Positions 1 through 9,289 of a stretch of DNA of 23,194 bases are shown in pieces. Every line of letters begins with the position of its first letter. Position 1 is the first letter of the stretch. The notes below the pieces were generated by a model, which searched no databases, was not told the origin of the DNA, and worked only from the letters and a program-made list of their open reading frames with translations. The position numbers and the translations under genes are program-made. The stretch is from Ignavibacteriota bacterium (GTDB lineage: Bacteria; Bacteroidota; Ignavibacteria; UBA10030; UBA6906). The stretch lies in NCBI GenBank assembly GCA_016707525.1, contig JADJHP010000005.1:1-23194 (forward strand), read 5' to 3'.

Positions 1-109
1 TATGACGCTGGATGCGTTCATCGCGCGTGTCAAGGACAGACGACCGACGTCACGAAGTGACTGGCGCTTTCCTCCTCCACCCCACGATCCGCACATCCAG
101 GAGTCAGAG
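1..109. other. Upstream edge, no gene recognised
   Basis: Two frames are open here but too little is visible to assign a product. One frame ends at a TGA at 58-60 and could be the tail of an upstream gene. A small perfect inverted repeat (GTCAC-GAA-GTGAC, 50-62) has no T-run after it. I see no convincing promoter. The last 11 bases hold the ribosome binding site of the next gene. Confidence 0.3.
99..103 (+). promoter_or_regulatory. Ribosome binding site for the large secreted protein
   Basis: AGGAG lies six bases before the ATG at 110. This supports starting the protein at 110 and not at the in-frame ATG at position 2, because residue 1 then begins a Lys/Arg-rich, hydrophobic, Ala-x-Ala-like signal peptide. 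Confidence 0.6.
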
Positions 110-3100
110 ATGAAAAGAAGCTCTCATCGTAATGTGGCCGCGCTTCTCATGTTGATGCCGGCATCGGAGTCTTCTGCGCAGACCACACCCGAACGGTCTT
201 CCTTCCGTTCCTCGCAAAGGTACACCTATCAATTCACGAACGCAGGTGCGTCGGTCACTGCGAAATTCTACAAGCTCGGCAGTGATACCGGTACCGGTTG
301 GACCAGAGGCGACGGGGCCTTCGGCACACTCAATAAAACCTCCTCACCTCCTTGTCCCCTGAACGACACGGCGCACATCAAAACGATCTGGCCGTCCTCC
401 CGTGACCTCCTTATCCGCCGTCATCTCGATCCCGGCCGGGCAGGAATGTCGTGATCAAGGTGGTTTCCCGACAATGGTGTTCGCGTGTACTTCAACGGGA
501 AGGATGGCGTGTGGTGGCGAACGGAGCACAACTCCTGTGCGACCGCGGAGGGAGACATCATCACCGCGGTTCCTGACAGCCCCTTCTCCGGGCCGGCGAC
601 AACCTGCTGGCGGTGCGCGGGGAAGAAGCTCCAAGAAAGTTACCTCGACCTGACCGTCGAGGGCGGTGTCGCCATACCGATCGACGCATCGGCGGGCACC
701 GGCGGCGCATCGCGCCGTCAGGCCGTCGACCACCTACGCCTACGCGAGTGCCTCCTTCCGCATCACGCCTCAAACAGGAAGCATGTCGATAGCTTGATCG
801 TCGATGGTGCGCCGGTCACGCCCGGACACCGCGTACACCTTCGCCGCCGTGGGTGCGAAACCACGCCATCCGGGCGACATTCAGCGTGAACTACTATTGC
901 CGTTAGTCGACCGCGGTCGACCCTCCGGCTGCCGGACCTGTTAGTGTCTCCTGCTTCCGGTCCGTATATCCCACGGCTCGACGGCAACCCTGACCGCATT
1001 CGCCGCAACCGGGTAATTATCGAAGGTTGGTCGGGCGATACCACACGCATCGGACAACCCGTTGACGGTCACTCTGCTTGCCAATCGCACGCTCACCGCG
1101 CGTTTCGCTGCCAACATGCAGCAGACCTTCCCGGTCTCGGTTTGAGTGACAGTGGACCCGGCTCACTGCGTTCTGCGATCGAACAGGCCAATACGAATCC
1201 GGGGACGGATGTCATCACCTTCGGCGGCGGAGTGAGCGGAACGATCTCCCTGCTGTCTCCTCTTCCGATCCTTGCGGATGCGATCGTGCTCCAGGGGACA
1301 ACCGATGGGACCGGCACGCCTCTCGTCACCGTGCAGCCATCGCCCTCGTTCACCCCTTCCTCCGCGGCGCCGGATGGGCTGCAATTCTCCGGCGTGTTCC
1401 TTCGCTGGGGATACACTCCGGCGAAGACAAACTGCCGTGGACTCCGTATCCCCGGGTTCAGCGGCTCCGGGCGTCGTGATCCTCAGCGACGGCAATCGGA
1501 TCGAAGGTTGCGAGATCACCGGCAACGGCGGTGATGGGGTCACGATGTACGGAGGGAACGGAAATACGATCGGCGGCACGTCCGCCGGTACGGCGAACCG
1601 TATCCACCACAACGGCGGCAATGGTGTTGCGGTACGGCAGGCGTTGGCCACCGGCTCCCCTCCGGGGAACGCGATGCTCGGCAATGAGATCCATGGGAAT
1701 GGCGCACAAGGATCGATCTCGGCTCCGCCGGTGTGACGGCGAACCGTTATCAGCCGGGCCCTCCAGGATCGAACAGCGTCCGCCGGTGCCACCCGCGGTG
1801 AACTGTGCGCAGAACTATCCCATCCTGTTCTATGCCTCCATCGCAGGGAGTTCTCCAGCCTCGTCCCATTCAGGGTTCGCTCCTGAACTGGCCCAACAGC
1901 ACGTTCAGGATCGAGTTCTACGTCAACGATACCACGGATGATGCCGGCTACGGTGAAGGACGAAGGCTCGCGGGGGTCCAATCCGTGACAACGAACGATA
2001 CCGGCTACGCGTGGTTTTCGAAGCTGCGGTGGCGCCTCTTGCATGGGGACAGTACGTCACCGCCACGGCAACGGATGCGGCAGGGAACACGTCGGAATTT
2101 GCGGCCGATCTGCCTGTCGGGGTGCGGACCCGTCACTTCGGTGACGGATTCGTTGTGAACACGACACTCGCCGGGATCCCGTTGCACTGGCCGGGGGGAA
2201 CGGTTCGTATGCCATCAGCCCGAGTGTCAGGACCCTGCTCTCGCTCCAGGATCGATCAGGGTTTGCGACCTGGAACGCGTTGTCCGGAACGACAAGCAAG
2301 GGCGCACCCCTGGCAGCTGAACTACGCCCGCGCGTCTGCCTCGAACCAGTATGGCGGCTCGCCACGATGGCCTCACAACAATGGTCTGGATAACAGACGA
2401 CTGGTCTGCGGTGACAGGTGCCGATGAGAATGTGATCGCCGTGACGCGCGTCCGGTATAACGCCTGAACGGCGAAATGACCGATCATGGATATCGCCTTC
2501 AACGAAGAGCGCAACGAATCCCGGCGGCTTTGAATTCGGGGAATCGCAGGTGGACGATCCCGATGGCACGATCCGCGATCTCTCGAATGTCGCGGTACAT
2601 GAGATCGGGCACTACGGTGGATTGGGAGATATCTATGACCCGGGCTACCCGCCGTACGTGCCCGCCATGGGATCGGGCAGCGGAGATTGGACGATGTACG
2701 GCATCATCCGGGGAAGTGAGCTCAGAAGCGGACACTGAAGCGCCGGACCGGAACGGGATCTCGTACATCATGAGAATGCCGCCGGGGCGCATCGACCTGA
2801 TGCTTGTCTTCGATGGTTCCACGGACTATGTCTCGTCGTACGGTGCATTCGATGCAGGCAAGAACGCGGCCGTCGAACTCGTTCAGCGTATGGGCGTGGG
2901 GGACCGCGTTGGCGTCGTGCAGTTGCCGTCGACGCTGGTGCTGGGGCTGCGTGAGATCACCGCGGACTCGACGTCACGCCTCGCGGTGATCACTGCGATC
3001 AGAGGACTGACGCCGGGAGGAACGAGCGGCATCGGGGCGGATTGCAGACGGCTCTCTCGCAACTGAGCGCAACCCCGGGGCATCGGGCAATGATGCTGTT

Positions 3101-5286
3101 CAGCGCCGGCGAGGAGAGCGGCAGTCCCTCCGCGGTCAGTGTCATCCCGTCGCGCTGGTCGCCGCGGACGGCACGCGCCTCTTCACGCTCGGCTTCGGGT
3201 CGAGTCCGGGCTTCGCGCAGGAACTCCAGCAGCTCGCTGGCGAACGGTACAGGTGGGGCGTACTACCTGACCACGCCCGCGGATCCCGATCTCGCCGTGA
3301 AGGAAATGGTGGAACCGGTTGAACAGTCTGCAACTGATCGGCTTCACGACGTTTCGCCTCGAATCTTCCGGCTTCAACTGGCAGGGCGGGTTCAACTATC
3401 AGGGCGGATTCAATTACCAGGGTGGATTCAACTATCAGGGTGGGTTCAACTGGCAGGGTGGTTTCAACTGGCAGGGGTGCTGTGGATGAAGGAACCTGAC
3501 TGCTGCCGGCTTCAACTGGCAGGGAGCTCTGGTGATCTGGCGCTCGTGCCCCCGCAGGATGGACTGGTCGTTCCGACGGCGCCACCGTACACGATCCCGC
3601 AGCAGTATGCGATCATCACCCCCACGGACTGGGACAAGTATCCTTCGCCCAATCCGTTCTTCACGAGCATCCGCTACGTGAAGGGAGAGACGTACAGCTT
3701 CTACGAGATCACCAATCCGAAGCCCGGCGTGTGGACGCTCATTCCGGCCGGTGATGCCGCGAAACCCGGTGGAGGCCGAGCAACTCGATCTGACCCTTGT
3801 CGGCGTCGCGGACGTCACGATCCAGACGTCCCTCCCCGCGACGACGTTCCAGCCCGGGGCAAGCATCCCGATCCAGGTGAACCTGTCCCACGGCGGACTC
3901 TCGATAAGCGGCGAGCGCGTCGCCGGTGGGTCCGTCATCAATGACGCTCAGGTCGAGGCGGTGGTCCTCCTCCCGGATTCTTCGGCGACGGAGATCGTGG
4001 CGCTTGCGCCGATGGGCAATGGACTCTACCAGGGGGCCTTTTCGTCGACAGGTACGCCGGGGACGTACAATATTTCCATCCGTGCAGCGGGGAACATCTC
4101 GGTGTCTGGCCCTACAGGCCCGGTGACCATGGCATTCACCCGTCAGCGTGAACAGTCGGTCTACGTGATCTCCCCGTTCGTACCAGATGCGGTCCTCTTT
4201 GCGTCACGCCCGTAACCCTCGAGATCACGCCGTTGTGCCAGACGGGCAGCATCATCGCGAACCAGGCGGGCGGCTCGGTGAAGTTGGGGCGATGATGTCC
4301 GGACCCCGGGAAGTATATCAAGCGGACAGGATCACGCTCGAAGATAGTGCCAGGGTAGCCGGCAATGTGTACTACAATCAATTGAGCAATGAGGGGACGA
4401 TCCTCGGGACCCGGACGACGCCGATCGCGCTGCCGGTCGTTGCCGCGCTTCCGACGTTCCTCACGGCGACGGCCGGCACCGCGGATGTGAAGGTCTCGAA
4501 CGGTGGGAGCAAGAGCATTGCGCCCGGGCGGTACAGGGATGTGACCGTCGGTTCGTCGGGGAGTCTGACGCTGAACGGGGCGGGGGCTTATGACTTCCGC
4601 TCGTTCCGGCTTCAGTCCGGTGCGAAACTCTACGTCACCGGCGCTTCGAGGGTACGGGTTCGCTCTGGTTCGATCCGACCAGGGATCGTATGTCGGGCCG
4701 AAGAACGGGAGCACGATCACGGAGTCCGATATCGTGTTCTATGTCGGTGGCACCAATGCGCAATCGTCGTACACCACATCCGTGAATCTCGGACCGGCGA
4801 TCACGCTCTACGCGAACGTGTATGCACCGAACGGTACTCTGTGGCTGCAGTCGAATACCAGGGCCACCGGCGCATATGTCGGGAAAGATGTCTGCTTGAT
4901 GGGTAGTGTCAACATTACGCTCGGAACCGCCTTTACCGGTCTGGCCAGCCCGAGGCGGACGGATGGACGACGCGCCGGGTGATGGAGTGGTCACGGCAGA
5001 GGTGCCGCAGAGTGTCGTCCTGGACCAGAACTATCCCGAACCCGTTCAACCCCAGCACGCAGATCCGGTACGGCCTGCCGCACCAGGGCATGTGGTGCTC
5101 TCCATTCACAACATCCTCGGACAGGAGGTTGCACGGCTTGTGGATGAGATGCAGGTCGAAGGCTTCCATGAGGCACGCTGGAACGGCACCAATCATTCCG
5201 GCGCTATCGTGGGCTCGGGTGTGTACTTCTTCCGTCTGCAAACGGACGGCCTCACCGAGAACAGGAGGATGTTGCTGCTGAAATGA
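110..5286 (+). CDS. Giant T9SS-exported mosaic protein: InlB-like repeats, beta-helix, metalloprotease, VWA-like domain (many frameshifts)
   Basis: About 1,725 codons once the breaks are joined. A signal peptide ending near SSAQ (about residue 24) is followed in order by InlB-like repeats, a parallel beta-helix region, a matrixin-like zinc protease, a VWA-like domain, a GFNYQG repeat, a further beta-rich region and a T9SS sorting domain ending MLLLK at the TGA. The protein should cross the inner membrane by Sec and the outer membrane by T9SS. Frame changes occur throughout, but each domain continues in a neighbouring frame and no new start with a ribosome binding site appears between domains, so I read one gene. 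The stop overlaps the ATG of the next gene (ATGA at 5283-5286), suggesting co-translation. It could instead be a decayed gene, but nearby housekeeping genes are broken in the same way. Exact function is unknown; the domains suggest a surface adhesin or protease. Confidence 0.6.
730..1125 (+). other. InlB-like beta-repeat region within the giant protein
   Basis: Two copies of a repeat resembling the bacterial InlB B-repeat or Listeria-Bacteroides type can be read across frames. The first contains ITPQTGS, then YTFAAVGANHAIRATFSV. The second contains GYIIEGWSGDTT, then LLANRTLTARFAAN. The pattern of a YTF strand, an ANHxIxAxF strand and a following GWSG strand is typical of these extracellular stalk-like repeats. 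At least two frameshifts occur inside this stretch. Confidence 0.55.
1135..1740 (+). other. Right-handed parallel beta-helix region within the giant protein
   Basis: The segment opens with DSGPGSLRSAIEQAN and DVITF, the usual entry to extracellular beta-helix proteins of the LRxAI...AN type. It continues with coils such as GNRIEGCEITGNGGDGV, GNTIGGTSAGTANRI and LGNEIHGNGAQG. The regular Asn/Gly spacing at turns matches pectate-lyase-like helices. One frame change falls near 1,430. Such regions bind or cleave polysaccharide, or act as adhesive stalks; no catalytic residues can be assigned. Confidence 0.65.
1795..2145 (+). other. Beta-sandwich segment following the beta-helix
   Basis: The readable pieces NCAQNYPILFYASIAG, FRIEFYVNDTTDDAGYGEG and VTATATDAAGNTSEF follow the conserved wording found after beta-helices in many secreted bacterial proteins: a name-and-value strand, an FRIEFYxN strand, and a terminal TATDxxGNTSEF. 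Three frames are used within 350 bases. Confidence 0.55.
2150..2775 (+). other. Matrixin-like zinc metalloprotease domain within the giant protein
   Basis: The zinc motif HEIGHYGGLGDIYDPG fits HExxHxxGxxD, the metzincin form in which Asp replaces the third His, as in snapalysin-type and some matrixin-like enzymes. About 25 residues later DWTMYG supplies a plausible Met-turn. ELRSG and DRNGISYIY then match the usual end of this domain family. The N-terminal part includes AGIPLHWPGGTVR and WITDDWSAVTGADEN. The catalytic Glu is present. I infer an active, secreted peptidase; the substrate is unknown. Confidence 0.6.
2775..3345 (+). other. VWA-like domain within the giant protein
   Basis: RIDLMLVFDGS, AAVELVQRMGVGDRVGVVQ, LTPGGTSGIGAG and HRAMMLFSAGEE line up with the strand-helix order of a von Willebrand A domain. 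The metal site is imperfect: DGSTD stands where DxSxS is expected, and the later TDGEE motif reads SAGEE. The Thr of the TSxG loop is present. One frame change falls near 3,050 and another near 3,160. Either metal binding is lost or the bases are wrong; I cannot tell which. Confidence 0.55.
3370..3477 (+). repeat. Six tandem 18-bp units encoding GFN(W/Y)QG
   Basis: Six direct copies read GFNWQG, GFNYQG, GFNYQG, GFNYQG, GFNWQG, GFNWQG. Between copies the Gly codons vary as GGC, GGG, GGA and GGT, Asn as AAC/AAT and Tyr as TAT/TAC, while Phe and Gln stay fixed. Synonymous change with conserved amino acids identifies this as the true frame. A seventh copy lies at 3508-3525 in the same frame, after a stretch holding an apparent stop. 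The repeat follows the VWA-like domain (LQLIGFTTFRLESS). Confidence 0.85.
3530..4960 (+). other. Beta-rich C-terminal region of the giant protein
   Basis: Readable pieces include LVPPQDGLVVPTAPPYTIPQQ, YVKGETYSFYEITNPKPG, LTLVGVADVTIQTSLPATTF and GNGLYQGAFSSTGTPGTYN. Further on come DSARVAGNVYYNQLSNEGT and GAITLYANVYAPNGTLWLQ-like strands. The first half resembles the region that follows VWA domains in secreted proteins (a pressure or force-like beta sandwich). The second half has short Gly/Asn/Ser-rich strands like polymer-forming or adhesive surface segments. No catalytic motif is seen. Frame changes fall near 3,525, 3,770, 4,200, 4,285 and 4,660. Confidence 0.45.
5010..5283 (+). other. T9SS C-terminal sorting domain of the giant protein
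   Basis: LDQNYP joins NPFNPSTQIRYGLP after a one-base frame change. IHNILGQEVARLVD, HEARWNGTN, SGVYFFRLQT and a final RRMLLLK follow. This is the type A sorting domain recognised by the T9SS translocon in Bacteroidota relatives, normally cleaved or anchored at the surface. Confidence 0.85.
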
Positions 5287-8200
5287 TGCCCTCCAGCACG
5301 CGATCCTCTTCGTTTCCTCTGTGCTTGCAGGAATGGTGCTGGGTACCAGCACCGTTCTGCATGGACAGGACGGACTGGTTTTCTCTCATTTCTGTGTGCG
5401 CGATGGGCTCTCCCGGGGTCCGTCAATTGCATCCTGCAGGACAGCCAGGGGTTTCGTGTGGATGGGGACGCAGGACGGCCTCAACAGATTCGACGGGTAC
5501 ACATGCAAGATCTATAAGCATGACCCCGCGGACCCGCGCACGATCAATGACAACTGGGTGCTGACTATCGCTGAGGATTCCGCCGGCGTCCTCTGGGTCC
5601 GCACCATGAACGGTGCGATGCTGAACAGGTTCGATCGCATGTCGGAGTCCTTCTCGCCGGTGCCGCGCGACAGCGTCCGGCACGCAATGGTGCAGAGCAA
5701 CAGCGTCAAGGGCCGAGCATGATGATCCTGATGGTACCCGTTGGCGTGGGACTCTCGGCGGTGGCCTGACACGCACGGATCCCCGCACCGGTGCAACAAC
5801 GACGTTCAAGCATGACCTGAAGGATCCGGCGAGCCTGATCGACGACCGGGTGTATTCGATCCATCGCGACCGGAACGGGACGCTCTGGGTCGGGACCCGA
5901 GAAGGGTTGGAGGAATTTCAACCGGCAACGGAAACGTTCAGACATCATCGCCACGTCGAGGGTGACCCGACAAGCCTGAGCGATAACTGGGTGTGGCCGA
6001 TCCTGGAAGACCGTGCCGGCGATCTCTGGATAGGGACGTTCGGGAGGATTGAACAGGTTCGACCGCGCAACGAAAACCTTCACGCATTTCCGCCACTGAG
6101 AGAACGATCCGCGGAGCCTGGCTGGTGATCAGATCTATGCACTGTTCCAGGACCGGGCCGGTGTCATCTGGGTTGGCATGAATGACCATGGGGTGGACCA
6201 TTCCATCCGGAGTTCGGTGCTTTCCACCACCTGCCGCACGACCCGGCCACCCGACAGCCTGCAGGACAACAACATTCTCTCGATCACCGTCGGCAGGTCG
6301 GGTACTCCCTGGATCGGCACGCGGGGTGGGCTCGAACGTTATGATCGGGAAGCGTGCGTTCACGCACTTCAGGAATATTCCGGGCGATACCCAGCAGCAT
6401 CGGCGACAACCAGGCACAGGTGCTCATGGAGGATTCCAAAGGGAACGTGTGGATCGGGATGGTGAGCAGCGGACTCGACCGCTACGATCCCAGGACCCGG
6501 GCCTTCACGCATTTTCGTCATGACCCGTAACCGTCGGGGGTCTGAGCGACAACCGAGTCTATGCGCTCTGTGAGGACCGGGATGGGAAGCTCTGGGTCGG
6601 CACCTATGGAGGCGGGTTGAACCTTCTGGACCCTGACAAGGGGTCGTTCGTGCGCTTCATGCACGCCGACTCGCTTCCCGGGAGTCTGAGTGCGCCGGGT
6701 GTGTTTGCGCTCGAGCTGGACCGCGATGGGGTGCTGTGGGTAGGGACGTTCGGCGGAGGGTTGGACAAATTCGACCGGGCCAGCAGGACCTTCCAACACT
6801 TCAAGCATGATCCCGCGGACGCATCCAGCCTCAGCGATGATCTTGTTGCGTGTCTGCACGAGGATGGCCGCGGGGTGTTGTGGGTAGGGACGGCCGGTGG
6901 ATTGAACCGGCTTGACCGGGCAACGGGGAAGTTCACCGTGTACAGGCAGAAGCAGGGGTTACCCAATGATGTGGTGTTTGGCATCCTGGAGGACAGAAGC
7001 GGGCATCTGTGGCTCAGCACCAACAAGGGCATTGCACGGCTCGACCCGGCAGCGGAGACCTTCCGAAACTATGATTATAATGATGGCCTGCAGGGTGACG
7101 AATTCAATCAGAACGCGTATGCGCAGGACCCGCTGACCGGCGAGATGTACTTCGGCGGAGGGAATGGCGTCACCGTGTTCCATCCGGACAGCGTCAGGCA
7201 GAACCCCTTCGTTCCACCGGTCGCATTCAGCGCGTTCACACGCTACAACACGGATGACGAAGAGGGAATGCCCATCGATGAGACCGGGATCGATGCGAAG
7301 GACGCGGTGACCCTGTCTTACAAGGACAATGTCGCTCAATTCACGTTCGCGGCGCTCAGCTACTATAATAGTGCGAAGAACCGGTATGCGTACCGGCTGG
7401 AAGGGTACAGCGATAACTGGATCCAGCTCGGGACGGAACGACGGCCACCTTCACGAACCTCGACGGTGGCGACTACGTCCTGCGCGTCCGCGCTTCGAAC
7501 AGCGACGGCGTGTGGAATGACGACGGGACTTCGTTGCGTGTGACGGTCATGCCCCCGTGGTGGAAGACCACGTGGGCGTACATTCTGTACGGGATCGTGT
7601 TCCTGTCGGTGCTCTACGGATTGCGCAGCTTTGAGTTGAACCGCCGCGAGCAGAAGGCGCTTGTGCGGGAATCGGAACTCCGGGCGAAAGCGGCGGAGGC
7701 CGAGAAGCGTGCCCTCGAGGCGGAGAATGAGCGGAAGACCAAGGAACTGGAGGACGCGCGCCGTTTGCAGTTGTCCATGCTGCCACAGGAAGTGCCGCAA
7801 CTGCCCGGGTACGAGATCGCGGTGTTCATGCGTACCGCCACGGAAGTGGGTGGCGACTACTATGACTTCGTTCCGGGTGACGGGGGTGTCCTGAACGTCG
7901 GGTTCGGCGACGCGACGGGGCATGGGATGCAGGCGGGGACGATCGTGACGCTGATGAAGGGCCTCTTTCTTTCCGAGGCGGCACGCACGGGCATCCAGGC
8001 ATTCTTCCATCATTGCAGCGCAACGATCAAGGGTATCCGGCTGGGAAGGCTCTTCATGGCGTTCAGCCTGGTGAGGATCAACGGTCCGACGGTCGCGTTC
8101 TCCAGTGCGGGGATGCCGCGGTTTCCTGTACCGGCGATCAACGGGGGAAGGTTGAAGAGATGCAGCTGCGCGGCATGCCGCTCGGTGCCATGAAGAACGC

Positions 8201-8451
8201 GCCCTACGGGCTGCAGGAGATCACGATGGACAGGGGATACGCTCCTTCTCCTTACGGACGGCCTGCCGGAGCAGAAGAATGCCTCGGGAAATGTTCGAGT
8301 ACGCGCGGGTGCAGCAAACGCTTGCGTTGGCCTGTCCGGGTGCGCCCCGGGCGGTCATCGACCAGCCTGTACGCGCGGAGAGGCGTGGATGGATGGTGTG
8401 CCGCTCGATGATGATATTACTCTGCTGGTGATCCAGAAGAAGCGAGGATGA
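5283..8451 (+). CDS. Propeller-sensor SpoIIE-type serine phosphatase (frameshifted)
   Basis: About 1,055 codons. The signal-peptide-like start (LFVSSVLAGMVLGTS) is followed by about a dozen Reg_prop blades of the form LWxGTxxGLxRFD (for example VWMGTQDGLNRFD, LWVGTFGGGLDKFD, LWVGTAGGLNRLD), then a Y_Y_Y domain (YRLEGYSDNWIQLG, DGGDYVLRVRASNSDGVW). Next come one membrane segment (WAYILYGIVFLSVLYGL), a charged coiled coil, and a PP2C-like SpoIIE phosphatase with GGDYYD, FGDATGHGM, LTDGLPEQ and DDDITLLVI metal-site motifs. This architecture usually ends in a histidine kinase; here the output is a phosphatase. It should sense a ligand outside the cytoplasm and dephosphorylate a STAS protein, most likely the one encoded downstream. 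The start overlaps the previous stop. Frames break about ten times before 8,450. Confidence 0.75.
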
Positions 8452-8504
8452 TGCGTACGACAGCGTCCAAAGACACGGTGGCGGGGAAAGCCATAGGGGC
8501 GCCC

Positions 8505-8909
8505 ATGACCTTGAAGATCGCCATACCCCGGGTCCCCGGCATCGAACTGGTCTCCCTGCAGGGGGCTGGAGCATCTCGCCCACCACCTCGGGATCGCACC
8601 GGAGAAAGTGGGCGAGGCCCGCATCATCGTCACCGAAGCCATCATCAACGCCTTCGAGCATGGCGGGGCGGACACCACCGAAGTGCGTGTCGAATTCACC
8701 ATGACCGCGGAGGAATTGACCATTCTCGTCCGCGATGCCGGCGGGGGCTTCGACCCGAAGGCCATGGTCGAACGCCCTTCCATCACGGCGAATGGCCTGC
8801 CATCCAGGCGCGGTTGGGGGATGAAGCTTATGCGTTCACTCTCGGACGGATTCGAGATCAGTTCGGGAAAATGGGAACCACCATTACGATCACAAAACGG
8901 CTCAGCTGA
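8505..8909 (+). CDS. RsbW-like anti-sigma/serine kinase, GHKL ATPase fold (two frameshifts)
   Basis: About 135 codons, the usual size. The N box reads VTEAIINAFEHGG (catalytic Glu and Mg-binding Asn present), the G1 box VRDAGGGFDP, and the G2 region RGWGMKLM. The protein should bind ATP, phosphorylate the STAS partner and sequester an output protein. I chose ATG 8505 because MTLKIAIP begins the domain; an in-frame ATG at 8448 overlaps the previous stop (ATGA) and is an alternative. One frame break is an apparent extra G in a run near 8,565 (LQG should continue LEHLAHHLG). The other is an apparent missing A in a run near 8,870 (SSGKMGTTITITKRLS). No sigma factor lies nearby, so the client is unknown. 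Confidence 0.75.
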   Translation: MTLKIAIPRVPGIELVSLQGAGASRPPPRDRTGESGRGPHHRHRSHHQRLRAWRGGHHRSACRIHHDRGGIDHSRPRCRRGLRPEGHGRTPFHHGEWPAIQARLGDEAYAFTLGRIRDQFGKMGTTITITKRLS

Positions 8910-8912
8910 CCC

Positions 8913-9269
8913 ATGGAGCAACCATTCAGTCTGACCTCAGAGGTCAGGGACAACCGGCTCATCATCACCACGAACGGCTATGTGAACAACATTGGCGGAG
9001 CGGCCATTGCGGACGAGTTCCAGCGCCATTTCCTCGGAGGGGTGCGCCACGTGATCATCGATCTCGCGCTTTCCCGTGTGGTGAACTCGGTGGGAATGTC
9101 CTTCCTGATCGAGATCATCGAGAAACTCACCGAAGACGGCGGGCGGCTCGTGTTCACGAACCTCGATCCCTCGGTGGACAAGATGCTCGGCATCATGGGG
9201 CTGTATGATTTCGCCGGCAAGGAAGCGACCACCGAGGACGCGCTCCGTGCCCTGGCGATCCGATCCTGA
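8913..9269 (+). CDS. STAS-domain anti-sigma factor antagonist (RsbV/SpoIIAA-like)
   Basis: A 118-residue single-domain protein with an intact frame. The core reads VRHVIIDLALSRVVNSVGMSFLIEIIEKL, matching the beta-strand and helix around the phosphorylated Ser of SpoIIAA/RsbV. There the usual D-S-[ST]-G loop appears as N-S-V-G, so the phospho-acceptor Ser is kept while the preceding Asp and the following Ser/Thr are replaced. It begins three bases after the kinase gene, so the pair is almost certainly co-translated. It should be phosphorylated by the ATPase and reactivated by one or both SpoIIE phosphatases. Confidence 0.85.
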   Translation: MEQPFSLTSEVRDNRLIITTNGYVNNIGGAAIADEFQRHFLGGVRHVIIDLALSRVVNSVGMSFLIEIIEKLTEDGGRLVFTNLDPSVDKMLGIMGLYDFAGKEATTEDALRALAIRS

Positions 9270-9289
9270 TTTCCGTGAAGGATTGAACC

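Noticed and set aside
3370..3477. A CRISPR-like array
   Set aside because: The 18-bp units are contiguous with no spacers and vary synonymously in a protein frame.
3370..3480. Reading the repeat as LQLAG/IQLSGW in the frame that stays open
   Set aside because: Variation between units falls at silent positions only in the GFN(W/Y)QG frame.
110..5286. Calling the giant secreted gene a true pseudogene
   Set aside because: Housekeeping genes in the same window show the same kind and density of breaks, so errors explain the pattern better.
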